From Purpureocillium takamizusanense (lineage: Eukaryota > Ascomycota > Sordariomycetes > Hypocreales > Ophiocordycipitaceae), in the NCBI RefSeq assembly GCF_022605165.1, contig NC_063069.1:1488001-1552000 (forward strand): a stretch of DNA of 64,000 bases. The letters are read 5' to 3'. Shown here piece by piece: positions 22,901-33,600 of this stretch. A model generated the notes under the pieces. The model saw only the letters and a program-made list of their open reading frames with translations. It had not been told where the DNA came from and made no database searches. Every line of letters starts with the position of its first letter. The stretch's first letter is position 1. A program made the translations under genes and the position numbers.

Positions 22901-23320
22901 TTCCTCGACCAGGTCAAGGACTTCCTCGACTCGTCCGACATCGCCTACACCGAGGGCCCTCTCAACCTCAACTGGCCTACCATTATGAAGACGGTCACGG
23001 CAGACACTCACCAGTTCTTCGTCGACGGCGGCTGGTCCTTTTTGCAGGCCGATTCCGACGATGAGGAAGGCGGCGACGAGGAAGAAGAAGAGTCGGCGTT
23101 TGAGATGGACGACGACGAGATGGACGAGGTGAGCGAGTCGAGCGAGGAGGGTTCCGACTTTGGCAGCAACGTCAGCGATGAGGATGACGACGACGCGGAG
23201 CTGGACAGCGACGAGCAGGGCGAGGACTGGGACGAGCTCGAGAAGAAGGCGAAGAAGCGGGACCGCGAGAGCGGCCACGATGACGAGGAGCGTGGTGGGA
23301 AGAAGAAGCGCAAGCGATGA
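19986..23320 (+). CDS. SPT16: FACT complex subunit Spt16 (histone chaperone)
   Basis: Five exons: 19986-20162, 20234-20318, 20374-20495, 20554-22159 and 22212-23320. The joined frame is 1032 residues, normal for fungal Spt16. It starts [20 protein letters not shown] and has the pseudo-aminopeptidase N domain (residues to about 440, including [15 protein letters not shown]). The dimerisation region follows, then the middle double-PH domain ([25 protein letters not shown]-like region around 730). A very acidic tail (residues about 950-1015) binds H2A-H2B, and the end is a basic KKKRKR. With Pob3, Spt16 disassembles and rebuilds nucleosomes during transcription and replication. All four introns have good donors and branch points. 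Three are within the first 190 codons. The gene converges on the CDC50 gene. Confidence 0.97.
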
Positions 23321-24225
23321 GCTGTGGGAACCGCAACTTCTGGAGGTCGTCCGAGTCAGTCAGTCAAGTCACTTGGGCGCGGTCAGTTCGGCTTGAGAGG
23401 TATTGGTTGCAGGGGTTCAGGTGTTTGAGTAACGGGCCACTGTTACTGCTGCTGCTGCTGTTACTTCATTGTACTACATAGTGAGACAAAGGCTTTGTGA
23501 CAATTGATTAAAAGCACATTTTTTGGGGAGTTGTGGCGTGGCAAAGTTTTGGACGTCCAGACAGAAGGTAAGGCAACGAGGAGGAACCTAGCTAGTGATT
23601 CAAGTGCCGACAGAGAAATGCTACTACTTCATTCTCTATTGCTTTAAAAACGAAGAGACGGGGCCGACGTGAGAGTTGACGACCAAACCAAGCCATACAG
23701 GTCGATCGAGCAAGACACGTACACACAGAACCCAATAAAGAGAGAAGGGAAAAACTCCGAAACACCAGTTGTTCCCATGAGAAAGAAATGACGTTGCGAC
23801 GGAAAACCAAAAGAAACCGAATCAGAACAACGGAATGCTCTCCTCTCCCGCTGGCCTCCCACACAGCCACAGTATCCTCCTCCGTCTGTGGCCGGCCAGT
23901 GACGGCCGGAGCAGCATCGCAAAATCTCCGTCACAGCCCCGCTCCAGAGCGAGGGCCTAGAGTAACCAGACGTGAAAGGTTCATAACATGCGTCCTGTTT
24001 TGGCGTCTTTTCTCCTGGCATCCCAGGTAGTCATACAGGCGGCGGCAAAGACCTGACGGGCCAGCTGCCCAGGACACGCCGCGACTACCTCGACCGTCTC
24101 AGCAAGCCTTTCGCCCGCCATGAGGCCCGTGGAGACGCGGAAGACGTTGCGATACAAGGTGTCATGGTGCCTGGGCCGCTATCAACGCCGGGCACGGCTT
24201 CGACGTGAGTCGTCTCTTGGGCTGC
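23321..24225. other. Convergent 3' spacer
   Basis: About 900 bp between the SPT16 and CDC50-family stop codons. It contains a short CTG run near 23446-23461. No gene seen. Confidence 0.6.
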
Positions 24226-25818
24226 CTAAGCCTCACCGGGGCGCACTTCGCGTCCAGATGCCATCGCGGTGCTGGGGCCGGACGGCTTGGACGCGGGGGC
24301 ATTATTCCAGGACAGGTATGTATGGTCGCCGAGTTTCCTAGCACCACCTTGGTTAGGCATTTAAAGATGTGGTGAAGCCGGGCTTGGTACACACCTTGGC
24401 TTGATGAGATGAGTGACGGTGAAGACGGCTCCGAGAACGATGCACACACCGCCCACGGCAATGTAGGCAATGCCGAGGAAGCTGTTGCGTCCACCCATGA
24501 CGGTTCGGGTAGTGAGGAGGACGGCCTTGGTGCCCTTGTACTCAAGCATGGGAAAGTCTACCACGTCGTCAGCCATTGCTGTAAACCCATTGCAGCTGTG
24601 CACTCACGATCTTCCAGGATTAATTGGTACCTCCCGTCCTTCATGGCGGTGGTATCGTTTCGCTGATACAGCTTGCTGAACGCGGGCAGCCCAGCGGTGC
24701 GCATCCAGACCTGGAACGCCTCCCACTCCTTCAAGTTCGGAGGCGGGTGATCCTTGGTATAGTTGTTGGGGTAGAGCTTGGCCCAATTTGGCGGGGGCAA
24801 GACCTGCGACGGTTCGTACTTGGTGGGACCGTACAGGTCCCTGTCGCTGTCCCAGGCGATGCCCTTGGTGGTCATGGTGTACGGCTCAGTCTGGTTCCCA
24901 CTTGCGCCGGGTGCGTTCAGGAGTTCCGGGTTGCTGAAGGAGTCGTTGAACAGCGAGTTGGCGATGAGACCGCAAGGGTAGTATGGCTTGTCGGAGCCGT
25001 TGTTCGTTTCGCCATAGAGGGGGGTGCACTTGGAGCCCTTGATGTCTCCGAAAGACCGGAAGTCGCCTTTGAGCTGCTGCTGGTCCATCGACTCGACGTA
25101 GCGGCGGTGGTTTTGATAAAAGTTGGTAAGGTGGTAGTAGAAGAGCACGGGCGGGCCCATGGTGTCGGGAATGTCGAAGGTCAGCCAGCAACGGGTGGTG
25201 TTGGTCTCGGCGCCCGTCGACAGCTTGACAGTGACGTTTCTTTCGGCTGACCACTGCGCATCAATGGGTTTGTCTTTGTTCTTGAACGCGGAATCGACAT
25301 ATTTGCCCGGCATAGCCTCGAACTTGGGGTGGTCTGGAGCATCGTTGGCGCATCTTGTGTATTCGAGCGACAGCTCTTGAACCTGTAGTCAGGGCCGAGG
25401 GTTAGCAAGCGCGGACTGGGACAAAGCAGCCGCGAGAAAGACTTGCCTTGGAGCTGGCATATAGCAGAAGGCCACCGATGGGCGCGAATATGATTCCAAT
25501 GGTAAAGAATAACGGCAGGACGGTCTTTGGCGTCAGAATGGGCCTGGAAGCGGCCGGTCAGCTCGCGATTGCGGGGCCACGGAACCGGGGGAGGGGGGCG
25601 ACACGTACTGCCATGCCTTGAGGCGCTGCTGACGAAACGCAGTATCTATAGTAAAGCGCTTCCGTCAGTATCTTGGCAGTCAGGAGCGCGTGCGTCGCGT
25701 GTTCGCATCGAGACTCACTCGCGGGACGGCGGCTTTTCTTCTTCTCCGGCTGCTTCGGACCCGAGTCGTGGGAGTCGAGCGAGTCGGTATGATCGACTCC
25801 GCGCGGGGAGTCGGACAT
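24226..25818 (-). CDS. CDC50/Lem3-family subunit of P4-ATPase phospholipid flippase
   Basis: Six minus-strand exons: 25818-25719, 25645-25609, 25543-25447, 25382-24608, 24557-24395 and 24337-24226, giving 427 residues. The N terminus is a charged cytosolic stretch ([20 protein letters not shown]). The family signature [15 protein letters not shown] precedes the first membrane segment ([17 protein letters not shown]). A large luminal domain follows, with paired cysteines and about seven N-glycosylation sequons (NVT, NTT, NGS, NDS, NQT, NYT, NDT). The second membrane segment is [20 protein letters not shown]. These proteins escort P4-ATPases out of the ER and take part in lipid flipping. Intron 3 (25383-25446) uses a GC donor (AAG/GCAAGT) with a CTGAC branch and ACAG acceptor. 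Which paralogue it is cannot be decided. Confidence 0.95.
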
Positions 25819-28800
25819 GACGGGCCGGATCGACAAGGCGTCGCAATTGCGCGGGTTCTCGGTTACGCGCTGCGAGGTTCGGGCTGGATAGAGTAGTGAA
25901 GGTGCGCGAGGTGGCCGGGCGGCGTGAGACGTCGATGCTTCAAGGGGTCCGTTTGGCGAGAGAGCGAGCAAGAACACGAAGCGCTGCTCCAGGGTGTGGC
26001 TGGTGCAGAGCACGGGGGGGCCGCTATGGTTGCATAACAAGCATTACGAATTTCGGCGGGCTGAGGTGCGTGGCTGAGCTCCACCCGGAACCCACCTGGG
26101 GGCAGCCACCTCCCTGTCATCCGCTTGCCCGATTTGGCTACTACCTCCCTGTCAGTCAGCCAAACCTCTGCACCTTCTGTTGGCTGTCGTCACTGCCGGC
26201 TGTCATGATTACGGCAAGGAGATGATGGTATTGTTGGTTTTGTGACAAATTTGATCGTGGCGTACGATGAATACTTTCTGTCTTAATCTCGGTCTATAAG
26301 CCCCGGTGTCCGCCAAGAACCCAGCTTCAAGTCAATGCCGGTGTAAATGAACATGCAGTAACCAAGCAGCTTGCAGGTGGTCACACGATCCGTCTGGATG
26401 TGCTTCAGCGGACATCTCCGATTGTGGGAAATACGCAGGCCGGCTGTTTGAACAACCCCAACACAATGGTGCAAGGGTAATGTAGGATCCCCGGCTCATA
26501 TATTACTTACGAATAGTCTCAAAAGACCTTTTTGTAATGTATCTCAGAGCACTGGAGAAGCTGCCCAAAGCCACGTGAAAATGAAGCCGGCGAGCAGCGA
26601 GCAGCAGGGTAGCCAGTGTTGACAGCAATTCGCAACAGCCCAGTGTCATGGTCACAGAACAAGAAGGCGAAAGGTGCCCAAGGACGGTCCGGCGAACGAA
26701 ACAATCACTACCATCTATAAGAATCACAAGGGCTACAGTCGAGCACACCTCAACTTATACATGCAATCGCTCCAGGCTCGTCGGCATATTCGGCTCGAGT
26801 TGACCAGGCCGCCTAGAGCATGCGCCGTCAGCGCTTGGGGCACGGGTTCCGTTCCATTCACGTTGCACGATGTAATAAGTACCGCTCTGCTCCCATATTA
26901 CGGTGCGGAAGTCCGATGGCTCCTTCCCTCAACAGAACTAACACAACGTGCGGTGGCAGGTACGCCCGGTAAGTGATATCCATAGTACTAAGTTACTTTC
27001 TGGGATCGCAAAACCAACTGCCTGAGTGAGGCCTGAGGCCGTGAGTGCAAATCGACAGCGCAGAAAACGGACACGGCTTTCAGCAGCCGTCTTTGGCTCG
27101 TGTCGACTGTCCGTCCATCCGCCGCCCGCTACCACCACGGCTCGGCAATGCCGCCACCAACACACAAGCTGCCGACTATGTAACTACGAAGTACATATGC
27201 AACACAACAGACTCGCGAAGGCGGCTAGGTATGTATGTCCCGCCGCAGGAGCCATCATCCCTCCATCAACAGTCACCGCCTTTCCCCGCCCGCCACATTT
27301 CGCCTGGGCTGGATGACTGGGCACAGAATTGAGTGAACAGACGGGGCATCCGTCCCTTTGCCGCTGTGGCATGGCGATTTGGCGAATCGGGATCACTTGA
27401 GGAGCTCGCAACGGCCCGCTCGCCTGCCTGGGGCCGACGGTCGGTCTTGCCAGTCATGCTGTGCAGCCAACGGCGGATCCGATGTCGACATACCGATGCC
27501 GCCACGCTTTCTACGTTGCAGCAAGACATGTTTTCTTCTTCGGTCTGCATGCTGCAGCTGTGGTCCCCATTGTGGCAGGGATCGCTGATGCAGCTGCGCT
27601 GCCCTCGACCACAGGAGGAAACGGCCCAATGGCCTTGCGGGGGCCAACATGGACATCGCTGGGGATATAAACGACGCAGACCACCTTCCTGAGCGATACT
27701 GCCCCCAGGTTCTGGACACGACACCTGCCGCACACAGGTAGTCCAATGGAGGCACCAGAGTGCTGAGGCACAGCCCGATTCTCTGGGGAAACCGCGCACT
27801 GCAGCCCGCCCTCAGCCCGGCCACCGGATCGTCACTTGCCGTTTGACCCGAAACAGAGAACGCGGCCGTCATTTCCGGGGGAGTCTCGGCCTGGGAAGGC
27901 ACCATCAGCGGCTGTCGATATCCGAGAGCAGAGGCCTGTCCGAGCTATCTACTTCGAACTTGAGCGCAGTGGCGCAGGTACTTCCTGTAGGTACGTTGAG
28001 ATTTCAGCTATTTGCTCGTTCTTGGGTGCCTTAAACCCGCCAAGCCTGCCCTCATCGTCGACGACGCCGCGTTCTCACTACGGACGTACTGCGCATTGCT
28101 CAACCAACCAGCTCGCCAGCCAGACCGTCAATGAATGCGTTGGGCTTGGCGGGTGGAGGAGAACCAAAATGTTGATTCAGCGTCATGGACAATTTGTCCA
28201 CAAGGACCCCCTCCACACTTGGCCGCCGTGGAGCGTGGCGCAGCACCGCCGGAACCAAGCAGCCATGCCCCATGTCCAGCTGCAGGCACGAAACAAGTCG
28301 CAAGCTGCCCTCACTAGTACCTGGCAATTCCTACCTGCTTGGCAGGGCGACGACGCCAAAAGGTCTGGCGGCTACGCGGCGGGCGGGCCACCATGTTCAT
28401 GTTTCCAGTTCGGTGCTCGACCATCGACGCACTGGGGCGAGGCTGATCCCGCCGGACGAAATCCGAACCGCCGGGGAACGCGAACGCGGACCGTCGAGAA
28501 TGATGGGCCACGAAGCACACGCCAAGCGGCGCTTCCCCCAGCCGCCCCGCGACGTACCGAGTACGTAGGTACGTATGACCGTGGCGAGGACTACGCACAA
28601 TAAGAACGAGGCTCACGCGCCTCGCCCTGTCTCGGGTGTCGCCGTCATGACCTGGCCTTTATTTCTTTGGCATCTGCGCATCGCTTTTCCACCCCCTTTG
28701 CCCGTTGAATTATCCTGATCGCCGACTGTTTTCCGTCGTCGACACTAGCCGCACTCATCTCATCTCGCTTCCTCCGTCACGGACGTTGCCGTCAATCTCC

Positions 28801-29107
28801 ACGCCGTCACCTTTTCGTTGACACCGCAGGGGAGGCACGTCACTCATAAAGTGCCCGGTGGGATGTCTTGATGTGCTAGTCACCGCGCGCCTGTCCTCCT
28901 TTGTTCCCGTTCTTTGTTCCCCTTTGCTTCCGCGCCGAGTAAATGAGCACTTGGCGGCTTGCCTCGCAAGCGGGCGATCTACTTCGTTCGTTACTCTTGG
29001 TCCTGCTGAGCATTTTGCACCTACCCCTCTCCTCGCTACGACGACGTGGCGAAGCTGGGTCGTCAGCCCCGGAACGGAAAGCGCCCTATACGAATACGCG
29101 TACTCCC
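25819..29107. other. Long intergenic region, no gene recognised
   Basis: 3.3 kb between the CDC50-family start and the small gene at 29108, on divergent strands. Open frames up to about 255 codons occur (for example 27836-28603, +), but they have no domains, no plausible splice partners and Arg/Pro/Ala-biased composition. GTACGTAGGTACGT-type sequence lies near 28560-28578. Bases 26220-26700 look less GC-rich than the surroundings. Confidence 0.5.
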
Positions 29108-29771
29108 ATGACTGCCTCGACATCGACGGACGAGGGACTGCACAGCCGCACTATGCTGTGGCGCAACGACTCGGTTCGAAGCGTCAGTACTGACACGACG
29201 TGCGTCCCGCAGATCCACGTTCTGCCACCGACTCAGAAAGCCAAGCCGTTCAAGATGCGGGAGCCGAGAGACACTGGGTTTCCAGAACCCTTTGATGAAT
29301 GTAAGCCGCAGCTTACATTTCTAATTGGCGCGTGACCAGACCAGCCGGCTTACACGCGCCTTGATCGCAGGTCGAAACACAACGCTACCGCACCCCGAAG
29401 CCGACCTATCCCCTGATGCGACAATCTCTCACGAAGATGTCTCTGGGGAGCGAGCACTGAAGCGCCACAGACTTTCATTCTTGAACAAACGCAAGAAGAC
29501 GGTCAGCCGCGGCTTCATCAATCCACAGACGGAGGCTCTCTACAGCGGCCTGGCCATGCCGTTGATGATGGGCATCGACTCAGCCGGGAGGGAACCGCCA
29601 AAGCTCGTCAGCCGGTCGACATGGAGTCTCCGAATTTCCAAGGACGGCGGCGACAGCATTCGATCTCTGCGGAGAGACGGGGACGACGAGGAAACACCGC
29701 CAACGTCGCCCGACGTGTCGGAACATCGGGGCAAAAAGGGATTATTTGGCAAGCTGCGGCGGAAGAGCTAG
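29108..29771 (+). CDS. Small unknown Ser/Arg-rich protein
   Basis: Exons 29108-29300 and 29371-29771, 197 residues. The 70 nt intron has donor GTAAGC and acceptor GCAG and splits a Cys codon, joining EPFDE to CRNTTLPHPEADLSPDA. Visible segments include TMLWRNDSVRSVSTDTT, KPFKMREPRDTGFPEP, ERALKRHRLSFLNKRKKTVS and TEALYSGLAMPLMMGID. It ends in a basic KKGLFGKLRRKS. There is no signal peptide or membrane segment with this start. An in-frame ATG at 28943 would add 55 residues containing a Leu-rich hydrophobic stretch; I think this is leader sequence but cannot exclude it. The pattern (basic patches, Ser-rich, a conserved-looking hydrophobic island) suggests a regulated adaptor. Family not recognised. 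Confidence 0.72.
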
Positions 29772-30063
29772 GCGGCTCTGATGACCATGACTATGATATG
29801 ATTTTACGAACTTTGCACATTATTTTTTTTGTCTTAGCGATGGAGTTTATCCCTGCTGGACGCGGGCGGGGGAGGGCGATGGTAAAAAAAAAACGGACTA
29901 GATTCGGCTCATGTCGAGCAACACTCTGGGGCCCGAGGGACGGGGAAGACGGGAGTATCACAGAGGCATGGGTAGACTGATCAGCTCAAGTTATGGACAG
30001 TAAGCTGCGATACATGGTTTTTGCGTTTTTGTTTTGTTTCTCAATTCGCTACAGACGGTCGGC
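29772..30063. other. Convergent 3' spacer
   Basis: Nearly 300 bp with T and A runs near 29822-29830 and 29884-29892, consistent with two 3' UTRs. Confidence 0.55.
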
Positions 30064-30495
30064 CTAGCTGCCCCGGTACGTGGTGTAGCTAAAGGGGCTC
30101 AGCAGGAGGGGGACGTGATAGTGCTGGCCCTCGTCGACGCGGAAGACGATGGTGGCCTCCGGAAAGAAGGTTTTACCCTCGCCAAAGTAGCTCTCGGTGT
30201 CGAAGCGCAAGGCCCAGCGGGAGGGACCCTTGAGGGAGGCGAGAACGTCGCCGACGGCGAGGGATGTTTCGCCCGAGGGCTGCCACCTGGCGATGCGGCC
30301 GTCGGCATCGGTTCGGGCTTCGAAGGTGGCGGGGCGGGACTGGCCCGCGGCGGCGGCCGAGGAGCCCGTCTGCTCGAGGACGACGCGGATGCCGCTGGCG
30401 GGGCGGCCGGCCGTGGTGTCGAGGACGTGGCAGGTGATGGCATCTTTGGTGGCGGCGCCGGCTGGTTGTTGTTGTTGTTGCTGAGGGGGGGCCAT
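30064..30495 (-). CDS. 5-hydroxyisourate hydrolase (transthyretin-like)
   Basis: Single-exon frame of 143 residues from the ATG at 30493-30495. It starts MAPPQQQQQQPAG and holds the HIUase signature CHVLDTTAGRPASGIRV with its catalytic His. It ends HYHVPLLLSPFSYTTYRGS, the C-terminal YRGS being diagnostic of the enzyme rather than of hormone-binding transthyretin. The enzyme converts 5-hydroxyisourate to OHCU in purine (urate) breakdown, often in peroxisomes. I see no C-terminal peroxisomal signal; the N terminus is a short polyglutamine stretch. The frame continues upstream to 30750 through poly-Asn and poly-Ser runs caused by trinucleotide repeats, probably 5' leader. Confidence 0.93.
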   Translation of the reverse strand: MAPPQQQQQQPAGAATKDAITCHVLDTTAGRPASGIRVVLEQTGSSAAAAGQSRPATFEARTDADGRIARWQPSGETSLAVGDVLASLKGPSRWALRFDTESYFGEGKTFFPEATIVFRVDEGQHYHVPLLLSPFSYTTYRGS

Positions 30496-30576
30496 GGCTG
30501 CTGGGGGCGGGCGGGCAGGCGGGCGGTACGGTTGACGGGAGCTGCTGCTGCTGCTGCTGCTGCTGTTGTTGTTGTT
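30469..30576. repeat. TTG/CTG trinucleotide runs around the HIUase start
   Basis: A run of TTG/CTG at about 30469-30483 encodes the N-terminal polyglutamine on the minus strand. A longer CTG-then-TTG run at about 30541-30576 lies just upstream of the start codon, in the presumed 5' leader. Both are likely length-variable. Confidence 0.8.
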
Positions 30577-31054
30577 GCAAAGAGGAGCGGCCGTTTGTAA
30601 CGTAGTGGTGGTTGTGGTTTTGGTTGGCGGAGAGACAGAGACGGAGAGGGAGGGAGGGACGACGCCGATGGATGGATAATAAGCTGGTTTGGATTGACCA
30701 AAAGTCGTTTGGCGTGGGCGCGCGAGCGCGAGCTCCCCCGCTTGGTCCAAGTGGATGCAGAGACTCGTAATCCCGAGGGGTTGGTTGGTCGCTCGTTCTT
30801 GTTCGTGTAAATACGTGTGCGTGTGCGTGTGTGTTTACAAGATCAAGTTTGTGTGAACAGAGGCGCAGAATGAAGAAATCCTGCCCTGGTGTTATCTATC
30901 CCGCCCGGCGGCGACGGCACAACAAGTGCGTCGTCGCATCACGGCGTCTCCCGTCATGCCCCGCCCCCGCCGTCCCTGGTGGAGGGGCCCGCCATGGCTT
31001 TCAGTGGGGGGGGGGACATTGACCTCACAGCGCCGCCTCGTCGGCCGTTTGCCC
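30496..31054. other. Spacer between the HIUase gene and the megasynthase relic
   Basis: It contains the presumed HIUase leader, GT-rich sequence near 30811-30836 and a G run near 31005-31015. No gene seen. Confidence 0.5.
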
Positions 31055-33600
31055 CTACATCCGCCTCCATAGCCCGTCGAGGAACGCGGCATCAACGCCC
31101 GGGCACGCTTCCACCACGCCGCCCGGGTTCAGCGTCTCGAGCAGGTCCATGGTCTTCGCGTTGTCGAGGCTGAACATGGCGGTGCCCGTCGACAGCATCT
31201 GCTTGATGACGGCACTGCGTGCTAGCTGGCCCGCCGCGTCCTCGCCCTCGGCGGCCGTTTCCACGCTGCCGAGCCACTGCTCCAGCGGCACCAGTCCCGC
31301 CGCCGCCGCCCCCTGCTGCTGCTGCTGCTGCTGCCCAGGGCACATGTCCGCAATCATCTGTGGCAGGTCCTCGAGCCGCAGCGGCCGCGGGTTCCTGACG
31401 TGGTAGATCTGCGGCGCAGTGTGGAGCGTCGAAGCGTCAATGTGCGCCAGCGTCTCATCACGCCGCGACGTGAGAGCCACCAGGTTCGACACCAGCCAGT
31501 CCACCGGGATCACGTCGACGGCGAAGCTGGGCTGGTCGGCTCGCCCAATCCGTGGCACCATACCCGACTCCATCATGCTGACCACGATGCGCATCGTGGA
31601 CTCGTCTCCGGCGAGACGGTAGCACCCCTCTCCGCCTCACCTGTGATGTTGCTCTTAGGGACCAGGTAGGCCACTAGCTGCTGTTCATCCAAGTCGACGG
31701 TGCGAGCCACGACGGCGATGTCGATCAATGCCCCTGCCTTTTTGAGATTCTGCGACTCCTTGAAGATGAGCTGCTCGACCTCGCCGAGGTCGATGCGGAA
31801 CCCGCGCAGCTTGATTTGCTTGTCGCCTGCGATGCGGCCGTGAAACTCGAGCTGGCCGTCGGCTCGGAAGCGGCCGCGGTCACCCGTCTTGAATATGCGG
31901 TTCCAGCCTCGCTCGCGGTCGTCCTCCGAGGCAAAAGGGTCCTCGACGAACGACCGCGCGCTCACCTCGGGACGGTTGAGATACCCGGTGCCGACCTGCA
32001 CGCCACCAACGACGAGCTCACCGACCTGACCAAAAGGCACCGGGTTTCCCTTTGCGTCTAGGAGATAGTGACGGCAGTTGTCCATGGGATGCCCAATTGG
32101 CAGGTTCACGACGTCCTCTTCGGGCGGGCTGATCTCGGCCACGGAGGTCTGAACGACTAGCTCCGAGGGAGACCAAGTGTTGTAGAAAGTGGCGGGCGTT
32201 CCCAGGTCGTAAAAGGCCTTGGCCACGCGCACCGGGAGCCGCTCGCCAGCGAAGTAGGCGACCCAATACTTGGCGCACCTCTTGACTACCGCTTCGTTGA
32301 ACTCCATGAGAAGTGCAAACTGCGTCGGGGTAAAGTACGTGACAGTGACGCCCTCATTCATCATGAACTCGGCCAGGGCGGATGGATCCTTGCGCGTCTC
32401 CAAGGAGGCAATCGAGACGGTTGCGGCACTGAGGCCGCCAAAAATCTGGACAATAGAAAGATCAAAGGACATCGTTGTGTGCGCAACGGAATTGTAGTTG
32501 TGGGAGAAGCCGTAGTCCTTGTCCAAGGCGCTCAGCATGGCCTGCGTGTTGGACTCTTTTAGAATGACACCCTTTGGGGTGCCGGTGCTTCTCTAGTTCA
32601 ATTAGATGATTGCTGCTGCATCGCTCTGAGCCACCTTGGCAGCTCCATAACAGGACCTAAAGCAGTGTAAATCATATAAACAGGGTCATTGGGATGTCGA
32701 GGGCGCGGCTGCGAAACGGTCCTGCCGGCCGCAGTGGCGTCGTCTGTCCTGACGACCTTGGGGGCAACAACAACAACCTTGGACAGGATCTCAGCGGCCC
32801 GCGCATCTTGCCCGGGACCAACGAGGAGCGGATTGGCTCCAGAATCGGTAAGCATAAACGAGAGACGATCGTGCGCGAATTCGGCGTCGAGCGCGGCATA
32901 GCAGGACCCGGTCATGAGTGTTCCGAGCAGGCCCGTCACCGCCTCGACGCCCGGCAGAGCGAGGAGTCCGATGCGGTCCCCAGGCTTCGCACCGGCATCG
33001 AGAAGCTCAGAGGTAACGCTGTCGGCTCCCTCCATCAGCTTCCTGTATGATATGCTGTAGTAGTCAGAAGGTTTTATCGCCGCAGCTTAGGGGTGTTGTC
33101 TTGCCATCGAGGAGACTATCAAGGACACTCTGCCCCTGCCACTGGCTCTCCTTAGTTTCGGTGTTCCAATAGTTTGCCTTGAGAACGTCAATCTCGAGGG
33201 GGCCGCACAAGGTAATCTAGTCGGCGCGTTGCAGCCGCGAGACGTCATGGGAGCGACGGTTTTGTCGGCAAGCATGGCCTCCTCGAGTTGGTACAGGAGC
33301 TCTTCCTCGTTGATCATGTCCATGCCCATGCGGAGCATGACCTTTTGCAATTCCTCGTTCTCTGCCACGACACCGACGCCGATGACGACGCCAACGTTCA
33401 TGGCGGTGCCGCTGATGCCAAGCTCGCGTCGGTTGCGCATGAGCACATCGAGATAGCAGTTGGCAGCCTAGTAGTTGGCCTGGCTCTTAGAGCTGACGAC
33501 AGCAGCCACTGAGGAGAAACAGACGAAGAAGGCGAGATCGATGCTGAGAGTCGCCTCATGCAGGTTCTTGGTGCCTTCAACCTTGGGCTGGCAGCAGCGC
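31055..33600 (-). pseudogene. Relic of a PKS/NRPS-type megasynthase (KR, A and R pieces)
   Basis: Read on the minus strand, three family pieces follow in order. (1) About 33600-33230: the end of a polyketide-synthase ketoreductase ([19 protein letters not shown], then ANY, a TAG stop at 33468-33470, AANCYLDVLMRNRRELG). (2) About 33050-31645: an adenylation domain (ALDAEFAHDRLSFMLTDSGA; YFAGERLPVRVAK; FKTGDRGRFRADGQLEFHGR; IKLRGFRIDLGEVEQL). Its core A3 loop is broken by about 74 foreign bases at 32590-32663. (3) About 31630-31055: the C-terminal half of a thioester-reductase domain (YRLAGDESTMRIVVSMMESG). ACP, condensation, carrier and the first half of the reductase domain are absent, as is everything before KR. 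Frame changes near 33220 and 31630 and the stop leave no continuous protein. KR-A-R order fits a decayed PKS-NRPS hybrid, though two neighbouring genes cannot be excluded. Confidence 0.88.
31313..31334. repeat. CTG run (polyglutamine) in the reductase relic
   Basis: About seven CTG units, read as polyglutamine on the minus strand within the reductase fragment. Such runs are uncommon in this domain and may have grown after the gene lost function. Confidence 0.7.

Noticed and set aside
27836..28603. 255-codon + frame in the spacer before the gene at 29108
   Set aside because: Biased Arg/Pro/Ala composition, no domain, and competing frames of similar quality on the other strand.
30469..30576. 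Trinucleotide runs as evidence of a poly-Ser/Asn protein domain
   Set aside because: The upstream run lies before the conserved start and reads equally as repeats in several frames; treated as leader microsatellite.
31055..33600. C-to-T repeat-induced point mutation (RIP) as the cause of synthase decay
   Set aside because: The region stays GC-rich and the lesions are an insertion, deletions, frameshifts and a stop not explained by CpA to TpA change.
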